Source of the DNA: CAMYMQ01 sp963730305
Lineage (GTDB): Bacteria > Pseudomonadota > Alphaproteobacteria > Bin65
Length of the DNA stretch: 64,000 bases
Direction of reading: 5' to 3'
NCBI GenBank assembly: GCA_963730305.1
Contig: CAVSRB010000003.1
Location: forward strand, 496,001-560,000
In this document: in pieces, positions 1 through 8,899 of the stretch
How the letters are laid out: each line of letters opens with the position of its first letter
Position numbering within the stretch: the first letter of the stretch is position 1
The notes under the pieces: generated by a model
What the model was told of the DNA's origin: nothing
The model's input: only the letters and a program-made list of their open reading frames with translations
The model's database searches: none
Translations under genes and position numbers: made by a program

Positions 1-360
1 GTCTCGCCGAACTTCGACCAGCAGGCCGTCGACGCCTGCGACCACCAGCGCATCGAGGAAGTCATCACCCGGCTCGACCAACCCGGCGCCTACTCCGCCG
101 ACCAGCGCCGCGCCGCCGAACTGATCCTGTCGCGCTCCGAAGAGATCACCTTCGATTCCGAGGGCCGCATCATCGTGCCGCCGGCGATGATGGAGCTGTC
201 CGGGATCGGCGAGCAGGCGCTGTTCGTCGGCATCGGCCGGACGTTCCAGATCTGGAACCCCGAGCGGCGCGCCGAGTGGGAAACCCGCTCGCTGCAGGGC
301 ACCGAGGGCACCTCGCTGAGCCTCAAGGACCTCTATTCCCTGGGCGGAGCTGCCGAATGA
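1..360 (+). CDS. mraZ: MraZ, transcriptional regulator of the dcw cluster (5' end cut by window)
   Basis: The open frame enters at base 1 and ends with TGA at 358-360, leaving about 119 C-terminal residues. It carries the MraZ/AbrB-like second repeat: an R-R-A-A-E-L stretch, then I-T-F-D-x-E-G-R-I-I-V-P-P and a closing F-Q-I-W-N-P segment. MraZ is a DNA-binding protein that recognises repeats in front of its own operon and represses or tunes the division and cell-wall genes. Its place directly before rsmH, with an ATGA overlap, is the standard head of the cluster. The start and the operator repeats lie outside the window, so regulation cannot be read here. Confidence 0.93.
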   Translation, partial: VSPNFDQQAVDACDHQRIEEVITRLDQPGAYSADQRRAAELILSRSEEITFDSEGRIIVPPAMMELSGIGEQALFVGIGRTFQIWNPERRAEWETRSLQGTEGTSLSLKDLYSLGGAAE

Positions 361-1346
361 CCGGCGCCGGCCACATCCCCGTCCTCGCCGATGCCGTCGT
401 CGCGGCGCTCGCGCCGCGGGCCGGCGGCACCTATGTCGACGGCACCTTCGGCGGCGGCGGCTACGCCCGCGCCCTGCTCGACGCCGCCGACTGCGCGGTG
501 CTCGGCATCGACCGCGATCCCGATGCGATCGACCGCGGCCGGGAGCTGGAGCGCCGCTACGCCGGCCGGCTGTCGCTGGTCCACGGCCGCTTCGGCGACC
601 TGGCCCGGCTGGTCCACGACGCCGGCGCCGAGCCGGTCGACGGCGTCACCTTCGACGTCGGCGTCTCGTCGATGCAGATCGACGAGGCCGACCGCGGCTT
701 CTCGTTCCGCCAGGACGGGCCGCTCGACATGCGCATGTCGCAGGACGGCCCCAGCGCCGCCGACATCGTCAACGAGACACCGGAGCGTGATCTCGCCGAC
801 CTTATCTATACCTACGGCGAGGAGCGCCGCTCCCGGCAGGTGGCCAAGGCCATCGTGACCGCCCGGGCGGACGCCCCGATCACGCGCACCGGGCGGCTCG
901 CCGAGATCGTTCGCGCCGCAATTCCCGCCTCTCCCAAGGGCGACGCGATCGATCCGGCGACCCGCACCTTCCAGGCGATCCGCATCGCGGTGAACGAGGA
1001 GCTCGACGAGCTCGGCCGCGGCCTCGACGGCGCCGAGGCGGTGCTCGCCCCGGGCGGCCGGCTCGCGGTCGTCAGCTTCCACTCGCTCGAGGACCGGATC
1101 GTCAAGACCTTCATGAAGGAGCGATCCGGCACCGCGCCGCGCGGCTCGCGCCACCGGCCCGAGGCCGGGCCGGGCCTGGCGCCGACCTTCCGCCTGCTGT
1201 TCCGCCGGCCGGTGACGCCCGGCGACGACGAGATCCGGCTCAACCCGCGCGCCCGGTCGGCGCGGCTGCGCGCGGCCGAACGCACCGACGCCCCGGCCCG
1301 GACCGCTCCGGCCCGGACCGCGGCGGGCGCGGGAGGGCGGCGCTGA
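357..1346 (+). CDS. rsmH: 16S rRNA (cytosine1402-N4)-methyltransferase RsmH
   Basis: 329 residues. The start is ATG at 357, overlapping the mraZ stop; an in-frame ATG at 276 lies inside mraZ and is rejected. The SAM-binding motif G-T-F-G-G-G-G sits near residues 29-35, followed by I-D-R-D-P near 51-55 and the family signature F-D-V-G-V-S-S-x-Q-I-D near 97-108. The conserved S-F-H-S-L-E-D-R segment is present towards the C-terminus. The enzyme methylates C1402 of 16S rRNA in the decoding centre. The Ala/Pro/Arg-rich tail of the last 25 residues is probably disordered. It overlaps ftsL by one base, so it is translationally coupled. Confidence 0.96.
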   Translation: MTGAGHIPVLADAVVAALAPRAGGTYVDGTFGGGGYARALLDAADCAVLGIDRDPDAIDRGRELERRYAGRLSLVHGRFGDLARLVHDAGAEPVDGVTFDVGVSSMQIDEADRGFSFRQDGPLDMRMSQDGPSAADIVNETPERDLADLIYTYGEERRSRQVAKAIVTARADAPITRTGRLAEIVRAAIPASPKGDAIDPATRTFQAIRIAVNEELDELGRGLDGAEAVLAPGGRLAVVSFHSLEDRIVKTFMKERSGTAPRGSRHRPEAGPGLAPTFRLLFRRPVTPGDDEIRLNPRARSARLRAAERTDAPARTAPARTAAGAGGRR

Positions 1347-1693
1347 TGCGGCTATCCAACCTCCTCTGGCTCAGCCTGCTCGGCCTGATGCTCGCCGGCC
1401 TGTTCCAGGTCAAATACGAGGTCCAGAAGCTGGAGCACACGCTGGTCGGCATCCGCAAGCAGAGCGCCGAAATCCGCGAAACGATCGGCATCCTCAACGC
1501 CGAGTGGGCCTATCTGAACCGGCCGTCGCGGCTGGCTCGCCTGGGCAAGCCGCTGGGGCTGGAGCCGGTCGCGAGCAGCCAGCTCGCCGACTTCGCCACC
1601 CTGCCCGAGCGGTTCGACACGCCGCCGGCCGACCCGGCCGCCAAGCCGACCGAGACCGCGCCGAAGCCGCAGCGCCGGAGGAACCGGCGATGA
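1346..1693 (+). CDS. ftsL: cell division protein FtsL
   Basis: 115 residues. A short cytoplasmic N-terminus leads into one membrane helix (about residues 5-21) and then a periplasmic coiled coil (about 22-60) with a leucine-zipper-like pattern, ending in a Pro/Ala/Lys-rich tail. FtsL joins FtsB and FtsQ in the complex that activates septal peptidoglycan synthesis by FtsW-FtsI. The sequence is weakly conserved across bacteria, so the call rests on topology, size and its fixed place between rsmH and ftsI. Start ATG at 1346 overlaps the rsmH stop by one base. Confidence 0.88.
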   Translation: MRLSNLLWLSLLGLMLAGLFQVKYEVQKLEHTLVGIRKQSAEIRETIGILNAEWAYLNRPSRLARLGKPLGLEPVASSQLADFATLPERFDTPPADPAAKPTETAPKPQRRRNRR

Positions 1694-3462
1694 TGCGTCG
1701 TATCAAGGCGATCTGCCCGCCCTTCGCCGTCGGCGGGCGCTGCCGGCCCGGACAGGGCCGCCTCGAAGGCATCCACAAGGAGGCGCTGGACACCGGGCGC
1801 ACCCGCCTGGTCTTCGCCGGGACGCTGTTCCTGCTCGCCTTCATGGCGATCAGCGCGCGCCTGCTCGACCTCGCCCTGGTCGACGCCGCGACCGCGCGCC
1901 ACCATGTCGACCGCACCCGCCTCGCCGGGCCGAAGCCGCTGCACATGCGCGCCGACATCGTCGACCGCAACGGCGCGGTGCTCGCCACCAGCGTCGTCTC
2001 CTACTCGGTCTACGCCGACCCGGCCCGCGTCATCGGGGTCGAGCGGACGGCGCGCGGCCTCAAGTCCGTCTTCCCGGAGCTGGACCTCGCCACGCTGCGC
2101 CACCGGCTGTCGCAGAAGCGCCGCTTCGTCTGGATCCGCCGCCGGGCAGCGCCCGCCGCCTATCAGCAGATCCTGCGCATGGGCCTGGCCGGAATCAGCT
2201 TCCGCAAGGAGCCGCGCCGGGTGTTCCCGTTCGGCGCGCTGACCGCCCATATCGTCGGCTTCTCGAACGTCGACGGCCGCGGGCTGGCGGGCGTCGAGCA
2301 GTATTTCGACCACCGGCTGAGCACCCGCCACGACCCGCTGCGCCTGTCGATCGACGTCCGCGCCCAGGCCATCGTCAAGCGGGCGCTGGAGCACGCGATC
2401 AAGAGCTTCACCGCGAAGGGCGGCAACGGCCTTATTCTGGACATCAAGACCGGTGAAGTCGTCGCCATGGTCTCGCTGCCCGACTTCGACCCTCAAGCGC
2501 TGTCCCAGGCCAAGCCCCGCTCCCGGTTCAACCGGAACACGTTGGGCGTCTACGAGATGGGGTCGACCTTCAAGATCTTTAACACCGCGATGGCGCTCGA
2601 CTACGGCGTGGTCAAGCTCAGCGACCGGTTCGACGTGCGCCACCCGATCAAGATCTCCCGGTTCGAGATCCGGGACTTCCACGCCGAGCACCACCCGTTG
2701 ACGGTCGCCCAGATCTTCATCAAGTCGTCCAACATCGGCTCGGCCAAGATGGCGGTCGAGGTCGGGGCACAGCGCCAGAAGGCGTATCTCAAGCGGCTCG
2801 GCCTGCTCGACGAGATGCACCTGGAGCTGAACGAGCGCGCCGCCCCGCTCTACCCGCGCCAATGGCGCAAGATCAACACGATGACGATCTCGTTCGGCCA
2901 CGGCATCGCCGTGACGCCGCTGCACCTCGTCCGGGCGGTGGCGGCGATCGCCAACGGCGGCCGGATGATCAACCCCACCCTGGTGCGCCGTCACCCCGGC
3001 GACCGGATCGCGATGCGCCAGGTGGTGTCGCCGCGGGTGTCGCGGACCCTGCTCGACCTGATGCGAGAGGTCGTCGAGAAGGGCACCGGCCGCAAGGCCG
3101 ACGCTCCCGGCTACCGGGTCGGCGGCAAGACCGGCACCGCCGAGAAGGCTGGCCGGCACGGCTACCGGCACAAGCGGCTGTTGTCGTCCTTCGTCGCGGT
3201 CTTTCCGGTCGACGCGCCCCGCTTCGTCGTGCTGGTCTCGATCGACGAGCCGCACGGGACCAAGAAATCCTACGGTTACGCCACTGGCGGCTGGGTCGCC
3301 GCGCCGGCGGTGCGCGAGATCGTGATGCGGCTCGGGCCGATGTTCGGCATCGAGCCGCGCCCGACCGACCCCAAGATCAAGCCGTCGACGATGGTCGCCG
3401 AAACCACGCCGATCCGTGTGGTCTATCGGGGCAGCCGCCGCCGGGAGCGGGACCGGCGATGA
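1690..3462 (+). CDS. ftsI: peptidoglycan transpeptidase FtsI (PBP3, class B)
   Basis: 590 residues from ATG 1690, overlapping the ftsL stop by 4 bases; a longer in-frame extension back to 1504 would lie inside ftsL and is discarded. One membrane helix is at about residues 37-58. The PBP dimerisation domain follows, then the transpeptidase domain with the nucleophile motif S-T-F-K near residue 291, S-S-N near 345 and K-T-G-T near 479. These are the three active-site motifs of penicillin-binding proteins. The enzyme cross-links septal peptidoglycan in the periplasm, working with FtsW encoded downstream in the same cluster. Confidence 0.96.
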   Translation: MMRRIKAICPPFAVGGRCRPGQGRLEGIHKEALDTGRTRLVFAGTLFLLAFMAISARLLDLALVDAATARHHVDRTRLAGPKPLHMRADIVDRNGAVLATSVVSYSVYADPARVIGVERTARGLKSVFPELDLATLRHRLSQKRRFVWIRRRAAPAAYQQILRMGLAGISFRKEPRRVFPFGALTAHIVGFSNVDGRGLAGVEQYFDHRLSTRHDPLRLSIDVRAQAIVKRALEHAIKSFTAKGGNGLILDIKTGEVVAMVSLPDFDPQALSQAKPRSRFNRNTLGVYEMGSTFKIFNTAMALDYGVVKLSDRFDVRHPIKISRFEIRDFHAEHHPLTVAQIFIKSSNIGSAKMAVEVGAQRQKAYLKRLGLLDEMHLELNERAAPLYPRQWRKINTMTISFGHGIAVTPLHLVRAVAAIANGGRMINPTLVRRHPGDRIAMRQVVSPRVSRTLLDLMREVVEKGTGRKADAPGYRVGGKTGTAEKAGRHGYRHKRLLSSFVAVFPVDAPRFVVLVSIDEPHGTKKSYGYATGGWVAAPAVREIVMRLGPMFGIEPRPTDPKIKPSTMVAETTPIRVVYRGSRRRERDRR

Positions 3463-4931
3463 AGCTTTCCGCCCTCATCGACAACGGCGCGTCGCGGCGC
3501 GCGGACATCGAGATAAGCGGGCTCACGGCCGACTCCCGGCTGGTCGAGCCCGGTTTCCTTTTTGCCGCCCTGCCCGGCACGCGGGTCGACGGCCGCCGAT
3601 TCATCGCCGACGCCGTCGCCAAGGGCGCGGCGGCGATCCTGAGCACGCCGGACGCGAAAGCGTACCTGCCCGCGAAGGCGTCGGCGACGCCGCTGATCGC
3701 CGACGCCAACCCGCGCCGGCGCCTGGCGCTGGCCGCGGCGCGCTTCTACGGCCGCCAGCCCGAGCGGGTCGTGGCGGTGACCGGGACCAACGGCAAGACC
3801 TCGGTCGCCTCCTTCACCCAGCAGATCTGGAGCCGGCTCGGCCACAAGGCCGCCAGCATGGGCACGCTCGGCATCCGCGGCCCCGGCGTCGACCGCCACG
3901 GCGCGCTGACCACGCCCGACCCGGTGACCCTGCAAAAGGACCTCGCCGACCTCGCCGACGCCGGCATCGACCGGCTGGCGATCGAGGCGTCGAGCCACGG
4001 GCTCGACCAGTACCGGCTCGACGGCATCCGGCTGACCGCCGCCGCCTTCACCAACCTGACGCGCGACCACATCGACTATCACCAGACGATGCGCGCCTAT
4101 CTGGACGCCAAGCTGCGCCTGTTCACCGAGCTGCTGCCCGAGGACGGCACCGCCGTGCTCAACGCCGACAGCGACCATTTCGGCGATGTCGAGACCGCCT
4201 GCCGCCGCCACGGCCGCCCGATCGTCACCTACGGCGAGAGGGCCGGCCGCGACGGCATCCGGATCGAGCGGGTCGAGCCCCGGCCCGACGGACTGGCGCT
4301 GGCGATCCGCATCCGCAACGTCCCCTACACGGTGGCGCTGCCGCTGGCCGGCGGCTTCCAGGCCTGGAATGCCGTCTGCGCGCTGGGCCTGGTGCTCGCG
4401 ACGGGCGGCGACGAGGGCAAGGCGGCGCAGGCGATGGCCGACCTGAAGGGTGCGCCGGGCCGGCTCGAACGGGTCGCCACCCACCCCAGCGGCGCGCCGA
4501 TCTATGTCGACTACGCGCACACGCCCGATGCGCTGGAGACCGTTCTCAAAGCCTTGCGGCCGCACACCAGGGGGCGCCTCAGCGTGGTGTTCGGTTGCGG
4601 CGGCGACCGCGACACCGGCAAACGGCCGATGATGGGCGCGGTCGCCGCCAAGAATGCCGACCGGGTCTGGGTGACCGACGACAATCCGCGCAGCGAGGAC
4701 GCCGCCGCGATCCGCGGCGCGATCCTGCCGGCCTGCCCCGGCGCGATCGAGATCGGCGACCGGGCCCAGGCGATCGGCGCCGCGATCGAAGGCCTCGGTG
4801 CCGACGACCTGCTGGTGATCGCCGGCAAGGGCCACGAGCAGGGCCAGATCGTCGGCGACAAGGTGATCCCTTTCGACGACGCCGGCGTCGCCCGCGAGAT
4901 CGTGGTCGGCCTGGGCGGGAGCGCCGCATGA
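3459..4931 (+). CDS. murE: UDP-MurNAc-tripeptide synthetase MurE (meso-diaminopimelate adding)
   Basis: 490 residues from ATG 3459, ATGA overlap with ftsI. The Mur ligase ATP loop G-T-N-G-K-T-S is near residue 108. The D-N-P-R motif near residue 407 is the residue set that distinguishes meso-diaminopimelate-adding MurE from lysine-adding enzymes, so the third residue of the stem peptide should be meso-DAP, as expected for a Gram-negative. The C-terminal I-A-G-K-G-H-E-Q segment is also typical. The protein adds meso-DAP to UDP-MurNAc-L-Ala-D-Glu in the cytoplasm. It ends in an overlap with murF. Confidence 0.96.
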   Translation: MKLSALIDNGASRRADIEISGLTADSRLVEPGFLFAALPGTRVDGRRFIADAVAKGAAAILSTPDAKAYLPAKASATPLIADANPRRRLALAAARFYGRQPERVVAVTGTNGKTSVASFTQQIWSRLGHKAASMGTLGIRGPGVDRHGALTTPDPVTLQKDLADLADAGIDRLAIEASSHGLDQYRLDGIRLTAAAFTNLTRDHIDYHQTMRAYLDAKLRLFTELLPEDGTAVLNADSDHFGDVETACRRHGRPIVTYGERAGRDGIRIERVEPRPDGLALAIRIRNVPYTVALPLAGGFQAWNAVCALGLVLATGGDEGKAAQAMADLKGAPGRLERVATHPSGAPIYVDYAHTPDALETVLKALRPHTRGRLSVVFGCGGDRDTGKRPMMGAVAAKNADRVWVTDDNPRSEDAAAIRGAILPACPGAIEIGDRAQAIGAAIEGLGADDLLVIAGKGHEQGQIVGDKVIPFDDAGVAREIVVGLGGSAA

Positions 4932-6358
4932 CCGCGACCGCCCCGCTCTGGCGTTCCGACGATGCCGCCGCGGCCACCGGCGGCTCGACCAGCACCGACT
5001 GGACCGCGACCGGCGTGTCGATCGACACCCGGACCCTGGCCAGCGGCGACCTGTTCGTCGCCCTGCGCGGGCCGAACCACGACGCCCACGCCTTCGTCGG
5101 CAACGCCTTCGCGGGCGGTGCGGCGGCAGCGATGGTCGCCTACGACGCCACCGTGCAGAACGGCGGCCCGCTGCTGCGCGTGGTCGACACCACCGAGGCC
5201 CTGACCGCGCTGGCCCAGGCCGCCCGGGCGCGCACCGCGGCGAAGCTGATCGCGGTCACCGGCAGCGTCGGCAAGACCGGCACCAAGGAGGCGCTGCGCC
5301 AGGTGCTGTCCGGCCAGGGGCCGACCTACGCCACCCAGGGCAACCTCAACAACCACTGGGGCGTGCCGCTGTCGCTCGCCCGCCTGCCCGCCCAGAGCCG
5401 CTTCGGCGTGTTCGAGCTGGGCATGAGCGCACCGGGCGAACTGACCCCGCTGTCCAAGCTGGTCCGCCCGCACGTCGCCATCATCACCGCGATCGCTCCC
5501 GCCCACGTCGAGTTCTTCGACTCGGTCGCCGACGTGGCGCGGGCCAAGGCCGAGATCTTCGCCGGCCTCGACGACGGCACCGCGATCATCCCGCGCGACA
5601 GCGAGCATTTCGATCTGCTGCGCGACGCCGCCGAAACGGCCGGAGTGAAGCGCATCGTCTCGTTCGGTGGCCACCACGAGGCCGACGTCCGCCTGCTGTC
5701 GTCGATGATGACCGCGGATTCGAGCCTGGTGAACGCCGAGATCGGCGGCCGACGGGTAAACTACGCGATCGGTGCACCCGGCCATCACTGGGTCATCAAT
5801 TCGCTGGCCGTGCTCGCCGCGGTCGACGCGGTCGGCGCCGACGTCGAATCCGCGGCGCGGATGCTCGTCGAGGTCCACGCCCCCCAGGGGCGCGGCGCGC
5901 ACAGCCGGGTCGCGCTCGACGGCGGCAGCTTCGAGCTGATCGACGAGAGCTACAACGCCAGCCCCGCCGCGATGCGCGCGGCGTTCGAGACGCTGATGCT
6001 GGCCAACCCGGAGGACGGCGGCCGCCGCATCGCCGTGCTCGGCGACATGCGCGAGCTGGGCGACGAGGGCCCCGCCCTGCACGCGGCGCTGGCCGAGGAC
6101 GCGATCGCCGCCAAGATCGACCTGGTGTTCGCCTGCGGACCGCTGATGAAATCGCTGTACGACGCCCTGCCGGCGGCGCTTCGGGGCGCGCACGCCGACT
6201 CGTCGGCCGCTCTGGCGCCGCTGGTGCTGGCAGCCGTCCGGCCCGGCGACGTCGTCTGCGTCAAGGGCTCGCTCGGCAGCCGGATGGCGCCGATCGTCGA
6301 GGCGCTGACCGCGCTTGGCCAGAATGCGCCGGCCGGCGCAGAAGCAGGGGAGCGCTGA
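4928..6358 (+). CDS. murF: UDP-MurNAc-tripeptide--D-Ala-D-Ala ligase MurF
   Basis: 476 residues from ATG 4928 (overlap with the murE stop). The frame stays open far upstream through murE, but only the part after 4928 is Mur-ligase-like. It has the N-terminal V-S-I-D-T-R-T-L substrate-domain motif, the ATP loop T-G-S-V-G-K-T near residue 111, the Y-A-T-Q-G-N-L-N-N-H segment and I-D-E-S-Y-N-A-S-P in the central and C-terminal domains, all MurF signatures. It attaches the D-Ala-D-Ala dipeptide, made by the Ddl encoded downstream, to complete UDP-MurNAc-pentapeptide. Confidence 0.96.
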   Translation: MTATAPLWRSDDAAAATGGSTSTDWTATGVSIDTRTLASGDLFVALRGPNHDAHAFVGNAFAGGAAAAMVAYDATVQNGGPLLRVVDTTEALTALAQAARARTAAKLIAVTGSVGKTGTKEALRQVLSGQGPTYATQGNLNNHWGVPLSLARLPAQSRFGVFELGMSAPGELTPLSKLVRPHVAIITAIAPAHVEFFDSVADVARAKAEIFAGLDDGTAIIPRDSEHFDLLRDAAETAGVKRIVSFGGHHEADVRLLSSMMTADSSLVNAEIGGRRVNYAIGAPGHHWVINSLAVLAAVDAVGADVESAARMLVEVHAPQGRGAHSRVALDGGSFELIDESYNASPAAMRAAFETLMLANPEDGGRRIAVLGDMRELGDEGPALHAALAEDAIAAKIDLVFACGPLMKSLYDALPAALRGAHADSSAALAPLVLAAVRPGDVVCVKGSLGSRMAPIVEALTALGQNAPAGAEAGER

Positions 6359-6364
6359 GGGGCG

Positions 6365-7486
6365 ATGCTGTTCGAACTATTATTCCCGCTATCGGACGAT
6401 TTCGGCGCCCTGCGCCTGTTCCAGTTCCTGACCTTCCGGTCGGGCGGCGCGCTGATCACCGCGCTCATCCTCAGCTTCGTGCTGGGCCCGGCGGTGATCC
6501 GCTGGCTCAAGCGCCGCCAGGGCGAGGGCCAGCCGATCCGCGACGACGGCCCGGAGACCCACCTCAAGAAGAAGGGCACGCCGACCATGGGCGGCGTGCT
6601 GATCCTCCTGTCGGTGTCGATCTCCTCCCTGCTGTGGATGGATCTCGCGAACGGCTACGTCTGGTCGGTGATGATCGTGACGCTCGGTTTCGGCGCGCTC
6701 GGCTTCTACGACGACTACCAGAAGCTGACCAAGCGCTCGTCGAGCGGCATGGGCAGCCGCTACAAGCTGCTCGGCCAGATCGTGATCGCCGGCATCGCCA
6801 CCTACTGGATCATGAGCCTCGGCTGGGCCGCCCAGTTCAAGCCCGGCGTCGATCCCGGCTCGCCGCTCGCCACCGGCCTCGCGATCCCGTTCGTCAAGGA
6901 CTACCTGTTCGACCTGGGCCGCTTCGTCTTCGTCCTGTTCGCCGTCTTCGTCATGGTCGGCGCCTCCAACGCGGTCAACCTGACCGACGGGCTGGACGGG
7001 CTGGCGATCGTGCCGGTGATGATCGCCGCCAGCGTGTTCGGCCTGATCGCCTACATGGCCGGCAACGCGATCTTCGCCAAATATCTGCAGATCACCTTCG
7101 TGCCGGGCACCGGCGAACTCGCCGTGTTCTGCGCCGCGCTGGTCGGCGCCGCGCTCGGCTTCCTCTGGTTCAATGCGCCGCCGGCCATGGTGTTCATGGG
7201 CGACACGGGCTCGCTCTCGATGGGCGGCGCGCTGGGCGCGATCGCGGTCGCGGTCAAGCACGAGATCGTGCTCGCCATCGTCGGCGGGCTGTTCGTGCTC
7301 GAGACCGTCTCGGTGATCGTGCAGGTGGCTTCGTTCAAGTTGACTGGTCGTCGCGTGTTTCGCATGGCGCCGATCCATCACCACTTCGAACAGAAGGGGT
7401 GGGCGGAACCCACTGTCGTGGTCCGCTTTTGGATTATCGCCGCGATCCTGGCGATCATCGGTCTGTCTACTCTCAAGTTGAGGTGA
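6365..7486 (+). CDS. mraY: phospho-MurNAc-pentapeptide transferase MraY
   Basis: 373 residues and about ten predicted membrane helices. The conserved catalytic aspartates appear in F-Y-D-D-Y-Q-K (near residue 118), N-L-T-D-G-L-D-G-L (near 205) and F-M-G-D-T-G-S-L (near 278), with the H-H-H-F-E motif near 339. MraY transfers phospho-MurNAc-pentapeptide to undecaprenyl phosphate at the inner face of the membrane, forming lipid I. Only six bases separate it from murF. The C-terminus S-T-L-K-L-R is the usual family ending. Confidence 0.97.
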   Translation: MLFELLFPLSDDFGALRLFQFLTFRSGGALITALILSFVLGPAVIRWLKRRQGEGQPIRDDGPETHLKKKGTPTMGGVLILLSVSISSLLWMDLANGYVWSVMIVTLGFGALGFYDDYQKLTKRSSSGMGSRYKLLGQIVIAGIATYWIMSLGWAAQFKPGVDPGSPLATGLAIPFVKDYLFDLGRFVFVLFAVFVMVGASNAVNLTDGLDGLAIVPVMIAASVFGLIAYMAGNAIFAKYLQITFVPGTGELAVFCAALVGAALGFLWFNAPPAMVFMGDTGSLSMGGALGAIAVAVKHEIVLAIVGGLFVLETVSVIVQVASFKLTGRRVFRMAPIHHHFEQKGWAEPTVVVRFWIIAAILAIIGLSTLKLR

Positions 7487-7492
7487 CAGCTG

Positions 7493-8899
7493 GTGATCGA
7501 TGTTCACTCCCTCGCAACTAAGCGCGTCGCCGTCATGGGTCTCGGCATAGCCGGTCTCATGACGGCGCGCGCCCTTTCTTCGAGCGGAGCGGACGTCCTC
7601 GCCTGGGACGACAACGAAATCTCGCGCGCCAAGGCCCGGGAAGACGGCATCGCGCTGACCGACCTGGCGGACATCGCCTGGGACGGGATCGCCGAGCTGG
7701 TCCTCTCGCCGGGCATTCCCGACCGCTTCCCAGCCCCCCACCCGGTCGCCGCCGAGGCGCGCGCGGCGGGGGTCGAGATCGTCTGCGACGTCGAGCTGCT
7801 GGTCCGGTCCCAGCCCGACGCGACCTTCGTCGGCATCACCGGCACCAACGGCAAGTCGACGACGACCGCCTTGGTCGGCCACGTCCTCGGCCAGGCCGGC
7901 CGTGAGATCGAGGTCGGCGGCAACCTGGGGCCGCCGGTGCTCGGCATGCGGCCGCTCGGCGCCGACGGCATCTACGTGCTCGAGCTGTCGTCCTACCAGC
8001 TCGAGCGGCTCTACACTTCCCGCTTCGCCGCCGCGGCCCTGCTCAACATTTCCGCCGACCACCTCGACCGCCACGGCGGCATGGACGGCTATGTCGCCGC
8101 CAAGCGCCGCATCTTCGACCGCCAGCAACCGAGCGACGCGGCCATCCTCGGCATCGACGACCCGCGCACCGCCGCGATCGCCGACGCCCTCGACCGCGAC
8201 GGCAGCGGGCGGGTCATCCGCATCACGGCGGGGACGCCGCCCGCGGGCGGCGTCGGCGCCGACGGCACGACACTGGTCGACGCGATGGAGGGCGCGCCGG
8301 AACCGGTGGTCGACCTCGCCGGCATCGCCACCCTGCCTGGCGCGCACAACCGCCAGAACGCAGCGGCGGCCTACGCCATCTGCCGCCATCTCGGCGTCGA
8401 GCGGGCGCGCATCGCCGACGCGATCGTCAGCTTCCCCGGCCTCGCCCACCGGCAGGAGCCGGTTCGGCGGCTGGGCGACGTGCTGTTCGTCAACGACAGC
8501 AAGGCGACCAACGAGGATGCCGCAGCGCGGGCGCTGGCTTCCTACGACCGGATCTACTGGATCGCCGGCGGGCGAGCCAAGGAGGGCGGCTACGAGGCCC
8601 TGCGCCCCTACCTGCCGCGCATCGCCCACGCCTTCCTGATCGGCGAAGCCGCCGGCTCGGTCGCCGCCTTCCTCGACGGCGCCGCGCCGACCGTGCCCTA
8701 CACCGTGAGCGAGACCCTCGACCGCGCCGTCGCCGACGCCTGGCGGCTGGCACGGGTCGACGGGCACCCCGGCGAGAAGGTCGTTCTGCTCGCCCCGGCC
8801 TGCGCCTCGTTCGACCAGTTCCCGAATTTCGCCGCACGCGGCAACGCCTTCACCGCGCTGGTCACCGCGCTGGAAGACAGCGATCGGAGGGCCGGATGA
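7493..8899 (+). CDS. murD: UDP-MurNAc-L-alanine--D-glutamate ligase MurD
   Basis: 468 residues from GTG 7493, six bases after mraY. An N-terminal Rossmann-like substrate domain (V-M-G-L-G-I-A-G) is followed by the ATP loop G-T-N-G-K-S-T-T near residue 118, then E-L-S-S-Y-Q-L and the N-D-S-K-A-T-N segment. The C-terminal L-A-P-A-C-A-S-F-D-Q-F motif is typical of MurD. It adds D-glutamate to UDP-MurNAc-L-Ala in the cytoplasm. It overlaps ftsW by four bases. Confidence 0.96.
   Translation: MIDVHSLATKRVAVMGLGIAGLMTARALSSSGADVLAWDDNEISRAKAREDGIALTDLADIAWDGIAELVLSPGIPDRFPAPHPVAAEARAAGVEIVCDVELLVRSQPDATFVGITGTNGKSTTTALVGHVLGQAGREIEVGGNLGPPVLGMRPLGADGIYVLELSSYQLERLYTSRFAAAALLNISADHLDRHGGMDGYVAAKRRIFDRQQPSDAAILGIDDPRTAAIADALDRDGSGRVIRITAGTPPAGGVGADGTTLVDAMEGAPEPVVDLAGIATLPGAHNRQNAAAAYAICRHLGVERARIADAIVSFPGLAHRQEPVRRLGDVLFVNDSKATNEDAAARALASYDRIYWIAGGRAKEGGYEALRPYLPRIAHAFLIGEAAGSVAAFLDGAAPTVPYTVSETLDRAVADAWRLARVDGHPGEKVVLLAPACASFDQFPNFAARGNAFTALVTALEDSDRRAG

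Noticed and set aside
333..1154. Long open frame on the minus strand across rsmH, and similar long frames opposite nearly every dcw gene
   Set aside because: Mirror frames of high-GC coding DNA; repetitive Ala/Arg/Gly composition and no motif, while the + strand holds the known gene.
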